DNA of 64,000 nucleotides from Streptomyces sp. TRM68416 (lineage in GTDB: Bacteria > Actinomycetota > Actinomycetes > Streptomycetales > Streptomycetaceae), in NCBI RefSeq assembly GCF_014596915.1, contig NZ_JACVWU010000024.1:1-64000 (forward strand). The letters run 5' to 3'. The notes under the pieces were generated by a model. That model did no database searches. It was given only the letters and a program-made list of their open reading frames with translations, and was not told the DNA's origin. Numbering within the stretch: the first letter of the stretch is position 1; each line of letters opens with the position of its first letter. Of the stretch, positions 24,998 to 33,261 are shown one piece after another. A program made the translations under genes and the position numbers.

Positions 24998-27259
24998 ATG
25001 GAGGGCTCGGGCGTGGCCCAGGCGGCCCATCTCGCGGGCGGCGCGGGCGCGTTGATCATCCGGGGCGTCAGCGACAAGGCGGACGCGGACAAGTCGCGGG
25101 CGGACGCGCGGGGTTCCCAGCCGGAGGCTGCCGCGAGGGCGGCGGAGGTCGCCATGGCCGTACTCCGAGAACTGGAGCCGAAGGAGGAGGAAGAGAGAAC
25201 ACCCGTGCCCCCTCCCCACCACGGCCCGGTCCCCACCGCCTCCACCACGCTCCCGCCCCGCCCCCTCGGCTTCACAGGACGATTGGCAGATCTGGGCCAC
25301 CTCCTGACCCACCTGGAACCGACCGCCGACGCCCCGACCGCACCCCCGCTCCTCATCTCCGCCGTCACCGGCATGGGCGGCATCGGCAAGACGGCCCTGG
25401 CGATCGAGGCCGCTCACCAGGCGCTTTCCAAGGGCTGGTTCCCCGGCGGGACGCTCTTCGTCGACCTGCGGGGCTACGACGACAACCCCGTCACCGCCGA
25501 TCAAGCGGTCCTGGCCCTGCTGGACGCGCTCGGCCTACGTGGCCCAGATCTGCCAATTACTACGGCACGGCAGTACGACGCCTACCAGGCCCAACTCGCC
25601 CGGCACCGGCCCCGCACCCTCCTGATCCTCGACAACGCCTCCGACCCGGCACAGTTCCTCCCCCTCCTCCCCGGCACCGACCACCACCGCGTACTGATCA
25701 CCTCCCGCGACCGCCCCGACTCCCTGCCCCTGCAGATCGTCGACCTGGAGACCCTGCCCGAGGACGACGCGGTCGCCCTCGTCACCAACGCCCCGCGCGG
25801 CGACCCACGCGACGACCGCGCCTCTCGCGAGCCGGAGGCACTCCGCGAACTGACCGCCCTCTGCGGCCACTTGCCCCTCGCCCTCCAGATCGCCGCCGCG
25901 ATGCTGCGCAGACGCCGGCATCGTGACATCGCCTCTCTGGTGGCCGAGATCAAGGCGGCCGGGGATCCGACGACCGTCCTCGACAACGGCAGTCGGGGCA
26001 CCGACCAGTACGGCCGCTCCCTCGTCCTGCGTCCGGTTCTGGAGACGTCGTACAAGCGGCTGCCGCCCGAGCAGGCACGGGTGCTGCGTCTGCTGGCCCT
26101 GGCACCCGGCGCAGACGTCAGCACGGAGGCCGCGGCTGCGCTGACCGACTTGGACGAGGATGCCGCCGTTGGGTTGCTGGAGGACCTGGCCGCCGCTGGG
26201 CTGGTCACGGCCAGGGAACTGCGGTGGCGGTTGCACGACCTGGTACGGGCGTTCGGGGCGGGACTCGTGGCGGGGGATGCGGAGTTGCACGAGGAGGGTG
26301 AACGGGCGCGGGAGCGGCTGCTGGAGTTCTACTGGCGGTGGGCGAATGCGGCGGACGATCGGCTGCTGTGGGTTCCGGGTGCACCGGAGCCGGAGCGGTT
26401 CACGGATCGTAGAACGGCACTGGCATGGCTGGACCGGGAGCGGGCGGGGCTGGTCGCAGCCATGCAGTGGGCGGGCGAGGAGCGGCATGCACAGCAGTTG
26501 GTGGGGCTGGCTGCCCGCCTGGGGGTGTACCTGCGTTGGCAGCGGCACTTCGACGACGCGATTGCCGTCGCGCTTGCCGCGCGGGATGCCGCCCACAAGG
26601 GCGGGGATCGCGGAGCTGAAGCGGGTGCGTGGGGATTCCTCGGCAGCGCTCTTGAGGACGCGGGCCGAGTGGAGGAGGCAGTACGCGCCCTCACCCGTTC
26701 CCGCGACCTGTACCAGGCCGCCAGGAACCCTCATGGGGAGGCCACCGCGTGGGGCTTCCTCGGGATCGCCCTGCACGTGGCGGGCCAGATGGAACAATCG
26801 ATCGACGCCCACACCCGCGCCCGCGACCTGTACCGGGGGGTTGGTGACCGCCGTGGCGAGGCCGACACGTGGTCCAACCTCGGCAACGCCCTGTGGAAGG
26901 AAGACCGAACGGAGGAGGCGATCGACGCACACAGATACGCCCTCGACCTGTACCAGGCGGTCGGTGACCGCCACTGCGAGGGCATGGCATGGAACAACCT
27001 CGGCCTCGCCCTACACGAGGCGGACAGGGTGGTAGAGGCCATTGAGGCGTTCGGCAGGGATCTAGAGATCTGCCGCGAGTTCGAGGACTGGTACGGCGCA
27101 GGCCAGACGCTCAACAATCTGGCCCGTGTCTACCGGGACACCCACCCCACCCAAGCCCGCACCCACTACCTCCAAGCCGCCGACGCCTTCACCCGCGCCA
27201 ACGCCCCCACCGAAGCCGCCGACGCCCGAGCCCGAGCCGACTCTCTGCCAGACGCTTAG
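24998..27259 (+). CDS. PNP tail - NB-ARC - TPR NLR-like protein (module 2, plus-strand)
   Basis: 753 codons from an internal ATG. Residues 1-60 are the end of the PNP fold (MEGSGVAQAAHLA, IIRGVSDKADADK with the catalytic Asp). Unlike module 1 the YGGDHxDFRGG motif is gone; only HHGPVPTAS remains. NB-ARC: GMGGIGKT, LLILDNASD, VLITSRDRPD, LPLALQIAAAML, RLHDLVRAFG; then about six TPRs (AWGFLGSALEDAGRVEEAV, TWSNLGNALWKEDRTEEAID). AIEAAHQALSKGWFPGG is identical to the minus-strand NLR of module 1. The real gene probably begins at 24475. Its stop overlaps the convergent PPOX gene by four bases. Confidence 0.8.
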   Translation: MEGSGVAQAAHLAGGAGALIIRGVSDKADADKSRADARGSQPEAAARAAEVAMAVLRELEPKEEEERTPVPPPHHGPVPTASTTLPPRPLGFTGRLADLGHLLTHLEPTADAPTAPPLLISAVTGMGGIGKTALAIEAAHQALSKGWFPGGTLFVDLRGYDDNPVTADQAVLALLDALGLRGPDLPITTARQYDAYQAQLARHRPRTLLILDNASDPAQFLPLLPGTDHHRVLITSRDRPDSLPLQIVDLETLPEDDAVALVTNAPRGDPRDDRASREPEALRELTALCGHLPLALQIAAAMLRRRRHRDIASLVAEIKAAGDPTTVLDNGSRGTDQYGRSLVLRPVLETSYKRLPPEQARVLRLLALAPGADVSTEAAAALTDLDEDAAVGLLEDLAAAGLVTARELRWRLHDLVRAFGAGLVAGDAELHEEGERARERLLEFYWRWANAADDRLLWVPGAPEPERFTDRRTALAWLDRERAGLVAAMQWAGEERHAQQLVGLAARLGVYLRWQRHFDDAIAVALAARDAAHKGGDRGAEAGAWGFLGSALEDAGRVEEAVRALTRSRDLYQAARNPHGEATAWGFLGIALHVAGQMEQSIDAHTRARDLYRGVGDRRGEADTWSNLGNALWKEDRTEEAIDAHRYALDLYQAVGDRHCEGMAWNNLGLALHEADRVVEAIEAFGRDLEICREFEDWYGAGQTLNNLARVYRDTHPTQARTHYLQAADAFTRANAPTEAADARARADSLPDA

Positions 27260-27696
27260 GCCTCCGGCAAAACCCCCGCCCGAAACCGCTCCACCCCCAC
27301 CACCCTCCGCACCCGATCCACCTCGATCAACAGCATCACCCGCCGCTCCCCGGGCAGCAGCCACGGATACCGCTCCTCCCCGATGTACTTCTGCGCGAGC
27401 CGGTCCATAGCCCGCTCGGCGGCCTCCCCCTCCACGAACCGCACCACCCGCCCCCGGACCTCGGCGCGGTCGTACGGGTTCTCGGGGTCGATGTGGGACA
27501 GGGATACGAACGGATTGCGCCGCAGGTTGTCGACCTTCACCCGCCCGATCGACGTGTTGACCATGACGAACTCGTCTTCGATGTCCGCCCACATGGGCGA
27601 AACCTGCGGCGCCCCATCAGGGCCCACGGTCGCGAGGTGCCAGAAGTTGGGAGCGAGGAGCCGTTCGCGAATATGCCCGCTGAGCTTGCCGTTCAC
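27256..27696 (-). CDS. PPOX-class pyridoxamine 5'-phosphate oxidase-like (F420-type) protein
   Basis: 146 aa split beta-barrel: FWHLATVGPDGAPQVSPMWAD, FVMVNTSIGRVKVDNLRRNPFVSLSHID, RGRVVRFVEG. The pattern matches actinobacterial F420-dependent PPOX proteins, which reduce or bind F420, FMN or heme. GTG start at 27696. No neighbouring gene hints at the substrate. Confidence 0.88.
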   Translation of the reverse strand: MNGKLSGHIRERLLAPNFWHLATVGPDGAPQVSPMWADIEDEFVMVNTSIGRVKVDNLRRNPFVSLSHIDPENPYDRAEVRGRVVRFVEGEAAERAMDRLAQKYIGEERYPWLLPGERRVMLLIEVDRVRRVVGVERFRAGVLPEA

Positions 27697-27882
27697 TGGA
27701 ACACCACCCTCCGGGGGCGACGGACGCGCACCCCGGCGTCATCCTCCCCAGCGCCTCCGACCACAGGCAGGGCGATCTTCGGCCACCCCGAACCCATGAC
27801 CGAATCCGTACGTTCCTACAATCCGTGATCCTGGCCGAACAGACCGTAGTCACCGCAGCGCCGCGCCCCTAGCTTGAGGCCC

Positions 27883-28590
27883 GTGCGTCGACCACCAGCT
27901 CAACCGAACCAGCCCCCCACTCCGCCGACCCCGCCGTTCAACGCCCCCGCCGCTCGCCGGCTCCGTGCCGCTCTCGCCATGGGCCCGGAGCATGTCGCCT
28001 ACGGGATGCGCTCCTCGTACGGACTCCCCTACGTCACACCGGACCTGGTCATAGCCTGGGAACGCGGGGCGGTCTGTCCCTCGAACCCGGAGCTGACCGC
28101 CCTCGCGGGGGTGCTGTGGTGCTCGCCGGGTGAGCTCATCGGGCGGCCGCGGACCCTGCGGGAACACCGCACGGCCCGTGGGCTCGCCCCCGAGGACGTC
28201 GCCCGTGCCGTCGGGCACGAACTCGCCGCCTACCTGCGCATGGAGGAGATCGGCGAGTGGCACGGCACCGAGCGCCAGGCCTCCGCCCTCGCCGACGTTC
28301 TCGACCTCTCCCTGCCCGACTTCGTCACGGTCACGGGCCGGGACGCCAAGCTCGCCGATCTGCTGCGCAGTGCGGTGACGACGCGCTGGCAGGCGTACGT
28401 ACGCCCGGTCGGGAGGCTCGTGCCGCTGGATCGGCGGCTCCTGGAGGACGCCCTCCAGGAGCTGCACCGCGACTACCAGGGGCAGATGGTCGCCACTCTC
28501 AGCTGGGGCGGCGCCGACAGCGGTTCCAGCGCGGCCGGCCGGGAGTTCCTGGACCGGATCGTGGAGAGGTTCTGGGCGGCGGTCCAATAA
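27883..28590 (+). CDS. helix-turn-helix (XRE-like) regulatory protein
   Basis: 235 aa from GTG 27883. TAGCTT ends seven bases upstream, fitting a leaderless mRNA; TTG 27874 is the alternative. A Pro-rich leader is followed by two HTH-like segments (MGPEHVAYGMRSSYGLPYVTPDLVIAWERG and HRTARGLAPEDVARAVGHELAAYLRMEEIGEW), each a Cro/C1 type fold. The C-terminal helical part (LADLLRSAVTTRWQAYVRPV) ends with DRIVERFW. It lies beside pfkA and converges on it; the target is unknown. Confidence 0.82.
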   Translation: MRRPPAQPNQPPTPPTPPFNAPAARRLRAALAMGPEHVAYGMRSSYGLPYVTPDLVIAWERGAVCPSNPELTALAGVLWCSPGELIGRPRTLREHRTARGLAPEDVARAVGHELAAYLRMEEIGEWHGTERQASALADVLDLSLPDFVTVTGRDAKLADLLRSAVTTRWQAYVRPVGRLVPLDRRLLEDALQELHRDYQGQMVATLSWGGADSGSSAAGREFLDRIVERFWAAVQ

Positions 28591-28610
28591 CTCCGACCGC
28601 GAGACCTGCC

Positions 28611-29636
28611 CTAGAAAACCGACTCCGCCTCGTCCATCCGGTCCTTCGGGACCGTCTTCAGCTCCGTGACCGCCTCCGCCAGCGGCACCATCACGATGTC
28701 GGTGCCGCGCAGGGCGGTCATCCTGCCGAACTCGCCCCGGTGCGCGGCTTCCACCGCGTGCCAGCCGAAGCGGGTGGCGAGGACGCGGTCGTAGGCGGTG
28801 GGGACGCCGCCGCGCTGGACGTGGCCGAGGATGACCGGCTTGGCCTCCTTGCCGAGGCGGCGCTCGAGCTCGAAGGCGAGGGCCGTGCCGATGCCCTGGA
28901 AGCGCTCGTGGCCGAACTGGTCGATCTCGCCCTTGCCGTAGTCCATGCTGCCCTCGGCGGGGTGGGCGCCCTCGGCGACGCAGATGACGGCGAACTTCTT
29001 GCCGCGCGCGAAGCGCTCCTCGACCATCTTGACCAGGTCGGCGGGGTCGAAGGGGCGCTCGGGGAGGCAGATGCCGTGGGCGCCGGCGGCCATGCCGGAC
29101 TCCAGGGCGATCCAGCCCGCGTGGCGGCCCATTACCTCGACGACCATCACGCGCTGGTGGGACTCGGCGGTCGTCTTCAGGCGGTCCATCGCCTCCGTCG
29201 CGACGCCTACTGCCGTGTCGAAGCCGAAGGTGCGGTCGGTCGAGGAGATGTCGTTGTCGATGGTCTTCGGGACGCCGACCACCGGGAGGCCCGCGTCGGA
29301 CAGCATGCGGGCGGCCGTCAGGGTGCCCTCGCCGCCGATCGGGATGAGGGCGTCGATGCCGAAGTCACGGGCGATGTCGGGGGCGTTCTCGCAGGCCTCG
29401 CGCAGGCGGTCGCGCTCCAGGCGGGAGGAGCCGAGGATCGTGCCGCCGCGGGCCAGGATGCCGCTGACCGCGTCGAGGTCGAGGGTGCGGTAGTGGCCGT
29501 CGAGCAGGCCCGCGTACCCGTCCTCGAAGCCGATGACCTCGTCGCCGTACTGAGTGAGCGCTCGGTGCACGACCGACCGGATCACTGCGTTCAGGCCGGG
29601 GCAGTCGCCGCCTGCGGTGAGAACTCCGATACGCAT
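28611..29636 (-). CDS. pfkA: 6-phosphofructokinase (group III, ATP type)
   Basis: 341 aa. Visible motifs: GVLTAGGDCPGLNAVIR, GGTILGSSR, IPIGGEGTLTAA, VPKTIDNDISSTD with the catalytic Asp, VMGRHAGWIA and GHVQRGGVP. The GGEGT and PKTIDND combination marks the actinobacterial group III enzymes, which in S. coelicolor are ATP-dependent. It converts fructose 6-phosphate to the 1,6-bisphosphate. It is divergent from pta-ackA, so glycolytic input and acetate overflow genes share a control region. Confidence 0.96.
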   Translation of the reverse strand: MRIGVLTAGGDCPGLNAVIRSVVHRALTQYGDEVIGFEDGYAGLLDGHYRTLDLDAVSGILARGGTILGSSRLERDRLREACENAPDIARDFGIDALIPIGGEGTLTAARMLSDAGLPVVGVPKTIDNDISSTDRTFGFDTAVGVATEAMDRLKTTAESHQRVMVVEVMGRHAGWIALESGMAAGAHGICLPERPFDPADLVKMVEERFARGKKFAVICVAEGAHPAEGSMDYGKGEIDQFGHERFQGIGTALAFELERRLGKEAKPVILGHVQRGGVPTAYDRVLATRFGWHAVEAAHRGEFGRMTALRGTDIVMVPLAEAVTELKTVPKDRMDEAESVF

Positions 29637-29826
29637 CGTGCTGTGTCTCCTGCTCGCTGTTGATACCGGTGAGCCGTTTCCGATTGTTTCACGTCCCGCG
29701 AGACGCTGTCGCTTCCGTCCGGTCCGTCCCCTTCCGACCGCTCCGGGCTTCGACGCTGACGGGCGCCTTATCTATCGCCAGAGGTATTGTCAAGAGGGTT
29801 CTGCTCACCTCGGTGGGCGATTTTTG

Positions 29827-29864
29827 CGTTGACGAAGACGATGAACGTTGACGAAGGCGATGAA
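29827..29864 (+). repeat. 19-base tandem duplication upstream of pta
   Basis: CGTTGACGAAGACGATGAA occurs twice in direct succession with one mismatch, ending 13 bases before the pta start. It may be a short replication duplication or a paired regulator site in the pta leader. Confidence 0.6.
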
Positions 29865-29877
29865 GGGGAGACCACGC

Positions 29878-31968
29878 GTGACGCGCAGCGTGTACGTGAC
29901 CGGTATCGACCGCGGCGACGGCCGCCAGGTCGTCGAACTGGGGGTCATGGAGCTCCTGACCCGGCAGGTCGACCGGGTCGGTGTCTTCCGTCCCCTCGTC
30001 CACGACGGCCCGGACCGCCTGTTCGAGCTGCTGCGCGCCCGCTACCGGCTGGCGCAGGACCCGGCGACGGTCTACGGCATGGACTACCACGAGGCGTCCG
30101 CGCTCCAGGCCGAGCAGGGGACCGACGAGCTGGTGTCGACCCTGGTCGACCGGTTCCATCTGGTCGCCCGTGACTACGACGTGGTCCTCGTCCTCGGCAC
30201 CGACTTCGCCGACACCCAGCTCCCGGACGAGCTGTCCCTCAACGCCCGGCTCGCCAACGAGTTCGGGGCGTCCGTCATACCCGTGGTCGGCGGCCGCAAG
30301 CAGACCGCCGAGGCGGTGCGGGCCGAGACGCGCAACGCCTACCGGGCCTACGACGGCCTCGGCTGCGACGTGCTGGCCATGGTGACCAACCGGGTGGCGC
30401 GGGAGGACCGCGACGAGATCGCGGAGCGGCTCGCGAACCGGCTGCCGGTGCCCTGCTACGTACTGCCGGACGAGCCCGCCCTGTCCGCGCCGACGGTCGC
30501 GCAGATCTCGCACTCCCTCGGCGCGAAGGTGCTCCTCGGCGACGACTCGGGGCTCGCCCGGGACGCGCTCGACTTCGTCTTCGGCGGTGCGATGCTGCCG
30601 AACTTCATCAAGGCGCTGACCCCGGGCTGCATGGTGGTGACCCCGGGCGACCGCGCGGATCTGGTGGTGGGCGCGCTGGCCGCGCACAGTGCAGGTACCC
30701 CGCCGATCGCGGGTGTGCTGCTCACCCTGGACGAGCGGCCCGGCGACGAGATCCTCACGCTCGCCGCCCGTCTCGCCCCGGGCACCCCGGTGATCTCGGT
30801 GCCGGGGTACAGCTTCCCCACCGCCGAGCTGCTGTTCTCCCTGGAGGGCAAGCTGAACGCGGCGACCCCGCGCAAGGCGGAGACCGCGCTCGGCCTGTTC
30901 GAGCGGTACGTCGACACCGGCGACCTGCTCAAGCGGGTGAGCGCCCCGAGCAGCGACCGGGTCACGCCGATGATGTTCGAGCACAAGCTGCTGGAGCAGG
31001 CCCGCTCGGACCTGCGCCGGGTGGTGCTGCCGGAGGGCACCGAGCCGCGCGTGCTGCACGCCGCCGAGGTGCTGCTGCGGCGCGGGGTGTGCGAGCTGAC
31101 CCTGCTGGGCCCGGTGGACCAGATCCGCAAGAAGGCCGCCGACCTCGGCATCGACCTGGGCGAGACGCAGTTGATCGACCCGGCCACCTCGGAGCTGCGC
31201 GACTTCTTCGCCGAGAAGTACGCCGCGCTGCGCGCCCACAAGGGCGTCACCGTGGAACTCGCCTACGACGTCGTCTCCGACGTGAACTACTTCGGCACCC
31301 TGATGGTCGAGGAGGGCCTCGCCGACGGCATGGTGTCGGGGTCGGTGCACTCGACGGCCGCCACCATCCGGCCCGGCTTCGAGATCATCAAGACCAAGGG
31401 GGACACGAAGATCGTCAGCTCGGTCTTCTTCATGTGCCTCGCCGACAAGGTGCTGGTCTACGGCGACTGCGCGGTGAACCCGGACCCGAACGCCGAGCAG
31501 CTGGCCGACATCGCCATCCAGTCGGCCGCCACCGCCGAGCAGTTCGGTGTGGAGCCGCGGATCGCGATGCTGTCGTACTCGACGGGTACGTCCGGTTCGG
31601 GCGCCGATGTCGACAAGGTGCGCGAGGCGACGGAGCTGGTGCGGGAGCGGCGGCCCGATCTGAAGATCGAGGGGCCGATCCAGTACGACGCGGCCGTCGA
31701 GCCGACGGTGGCCGCGACCAAGCTGCCGGAGTCGGATGTCGCCGGGCAGGCAACGGTTCTGATCTTTCCTGACCTCAATACAGGCAACAACACCTACAAG
31801 GCCGTGCAGCGTTCGGCCGGCGCCATCGCCGTCGGGCCGGTGCTGCAGGGTCTGCGCAAGCCCGTCAACGACCTGTCCCGCGGTGCGCTCGTGCAGGACA
31901 TCGTCAACACCGTCGCCATCACAGCGATCCAGGCCCAGTCCCCCGTCGAGAAGGCGTCCCAGCAGTGA
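29878..31968 (+). CDS. pta: phosphate acetyltransferase
   Basis: 696 aa, long form. The N-terminal P-loop-like domain (SVYVTGIDRGDGRQVVELG), the central DRTGG domain (LTPGCMVVTPGDRADLVVGAL), then the catalytic PTA_PTB domain (VVLPEGTEPRVLHAAEVLL, GMVSGSVHSTAATIRPGFEI, MLSYSTGTSGSG). It interconverts acetyl-CoA and acetyl phosphate. GTG 29878 is chosen because GGGGAG lies seven bases upstream. The stop overlaps the ackA GTG. Confidence 0.96.
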   Translation: MTRSVYVTGIDRGDGRQVVELGVMELLTRQVDRVGVFRPLVHDGPDRLFELLRARYRLAQDPATVYGMDYHEASALQAEQGTDELVSTLVDRFHLVARDYDVVLVLGTDFADTQLPDELSLNARLANEFGASVIPVVGGRKQTAEAVRAETRNAYRAYDGLGCDVLAMVTNRVAREDRDEIAERLANRLPVPCYVLPDEPALSAPTVAQISHSLGAKVLLGDDSGLARDALDFVFGGAMLPNFIKALTPGCMVVTPGDRADLVVGALAAHSAGTPPIAGVLLTLDERPGDEILTLAARLAPGTPVISVPGYSFPTAELLFSLEGKLNAATPRKAETALGLFERYVDTGDLLKRVSAPSSDRVTPMMFEHKLLEQARSDLRRVVLPEGTEPRVLHAAEVLLRRGVCELTLLGPVDQIRKKAADLGIDLGETQLIDPATSELRDFFAEKYAALRAHKGVTVELAYDVVSDVNYFGTLMVEEGLADGMVSGSVHSTAATIRPGFEIIKTKGDTKIVSSVFFMCLADKVLVYGDCAVNPDPNAEQLADIAIQSAATAEQFGVEPRIAMLSYSTGTSGSGADVDKVREATELVRERRPDLKIEGPIQYDAAVEPTVAATKLPESDVAGQATVLIFPDLNTGNNTYKAVQRSAGAIAVGPVLQGLRKPVNDLSRGALVQDIVNTVAITAIQAQSPVEKASQQ

Positions 31969-33188
31969 GCTCCTCCCGTGGCACCCGCGTCCTCGTTCTG
32001 AACTCCGGCTCCTCGTCGGTGAAGTACCAGCTGCTCGACATGCGGGACGGCCACCGGCTCGCGGTGGGGCTCGTCGAGCGGATCGGCGAGGAGTCCTCGC
32101 GGCTCAAGCACACTCCGGCGGGCGGCGAGGTCCGGGAGTGGACCGGCGCGATCGCCGACCACGAGGCCGCGCTGAAGGCCGTATCGGCGGAGCTGGCCAA
32201 GGACGGCCTCGGTCTTGACTCGCCGGAGCTGGCCGCGATCGGGCACCGGGTGGTGCACGGCGGCAAGCACTTCACCGAGCCGACCGTGATCGACGACGCC
32301 GTGCTCGCCGAGATCGAGCGGCTGATCCCGGTGGCCCCGCTGCACAACCCGGCGAACCTCACCGGCATCCGCACCGCCCAGGCGCTGCGGCCCGATCTGC
32401 CCCAGGTCGCCGTGTTCGACACCGCCTTCCACACGACGATGCCGGAGTCGGCCGCCCGCTACGCGATCGACGTGGAGACCGCCGACGCGCACCGCATCCG
32501 GCGCTACGGCTTCCACGGCACGTCGCACGCGTACGTCTCCCGGGCGACGGCGAAGCTGCTGGGGAAGTCGCCGGAAGAGGTGAACGTCATCGTGCTGCAC
32601 CTCGGCAACGGCGCCTCCGCCTCGGCCGTGCGCGGCGGCCGGTGTGTGGACACCTCGATGGGGCTGACGCCTTTGGAGGGGCTGGTGATGGGTACGCGCT
32701 CCGGAGACATGGACCCGGCCGTCATCTTCCATTTGATGCGCGTTGGCGGAATGTCCACGGACGAGATCGACACTCTTCTCAACAAGAGGAGCGGGCTGAT
32801 CGGTCTGTGCGGTGACAACGACATGCGGGAGATCCGCCGCAGGGTCGACGAGGGTGACGAACAGGCGCAACTCGCCTTCGACATCTACATTCACCGTCTG
32901 AAGAAGTACATCGGCGCCTATTACGCCGTCCTCGGACGGGTGGACGCGGTGGCCTTCACAGCGGGAGTCGGGGAAAACGCGAGCGCGGTGCGGGAAGCTG
33001 CGGTGTCGGGCCTGGAGGAGCTGGGCCTGGTGGTGGACGGCGAGCTGAACGCCGTGCGCGGTGAGGAGCCGCGGCTGATCTCGCCGCAGGGCGCGCGGGT
33101 GGCCGTGGCCGTCGTACCGACCGACGAGGAACTGGAGATTGCGACGCAGACGTACGCGCTGGTAAATGGCTCACGGAATCTCACCTGA
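31965..33188 (+). CDS. ackA: acetate kinase
   Basis: 407 aa ASKHA-fold kinase. Motifs: VLVLNSGSSSVKYQLLD, IGHRVVHGGKHF, FHGTSHAYVS, LHLGNGASASAV, FTAGVGENASAVRE. It converts acetyl phosphate and ADP to acetate and ATP, the second step of the Pta-AckA pathway. GTGA overlap with pta shows tight coupling. A pyk gene follows 73 bases later, giving the window a compact lower-glycolysis and acetate cluster. Confidence 0.97.
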   Translation: MSSSRGTRVLVLNSGSSSVKYQLLDMRDGHRLAVGLVERIGEESSRLKHTPAGGEVREWTGAIADHEAALKAVSAELAKDGLGLDSPELAAIGHRVVHGGKHFTEPTVIDDAVLAEIERLIPVAPLHNPANLTGIRTAQALRPDLPQVAVFDTAFHTTMPESAARYAIDVETADAHRIRRYGFHGTSHAYVSRATAKLLGKSPEEVNVIVLHLGNGASASAVRGGRCVDTSMGLTPLEGLVMGTRSGDMDPAVIFHLMRVGGMSTDEIDTLLNKRSGLIGLCGDNDMREIRRRVDEGDEQAQLAFDIYIHRLKKYIGAYYAVLGRVDAVAFTAGVGENASAVREAAVSGLEELGLVVDGELNAVRGEEPRLISPQGARVAVAVVPTDEELEIATQTYALVNGSRNLT

Positions 33189-33261
33189 GCGGCTCCCCGC
33201 CCCTTTGTACTTTCCGCCAGACGGAATATTCCGCGCCGAAACAAACCGATAGGATCGCCCC

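Noticed and set aside
11139..27259. Mobile island (integrase, transposase, tRNA attachment site) carrying the NLR modules
   Set aside because: No recombinase, tRNA or direct-repeat ends seen; base composition like the neighbours.
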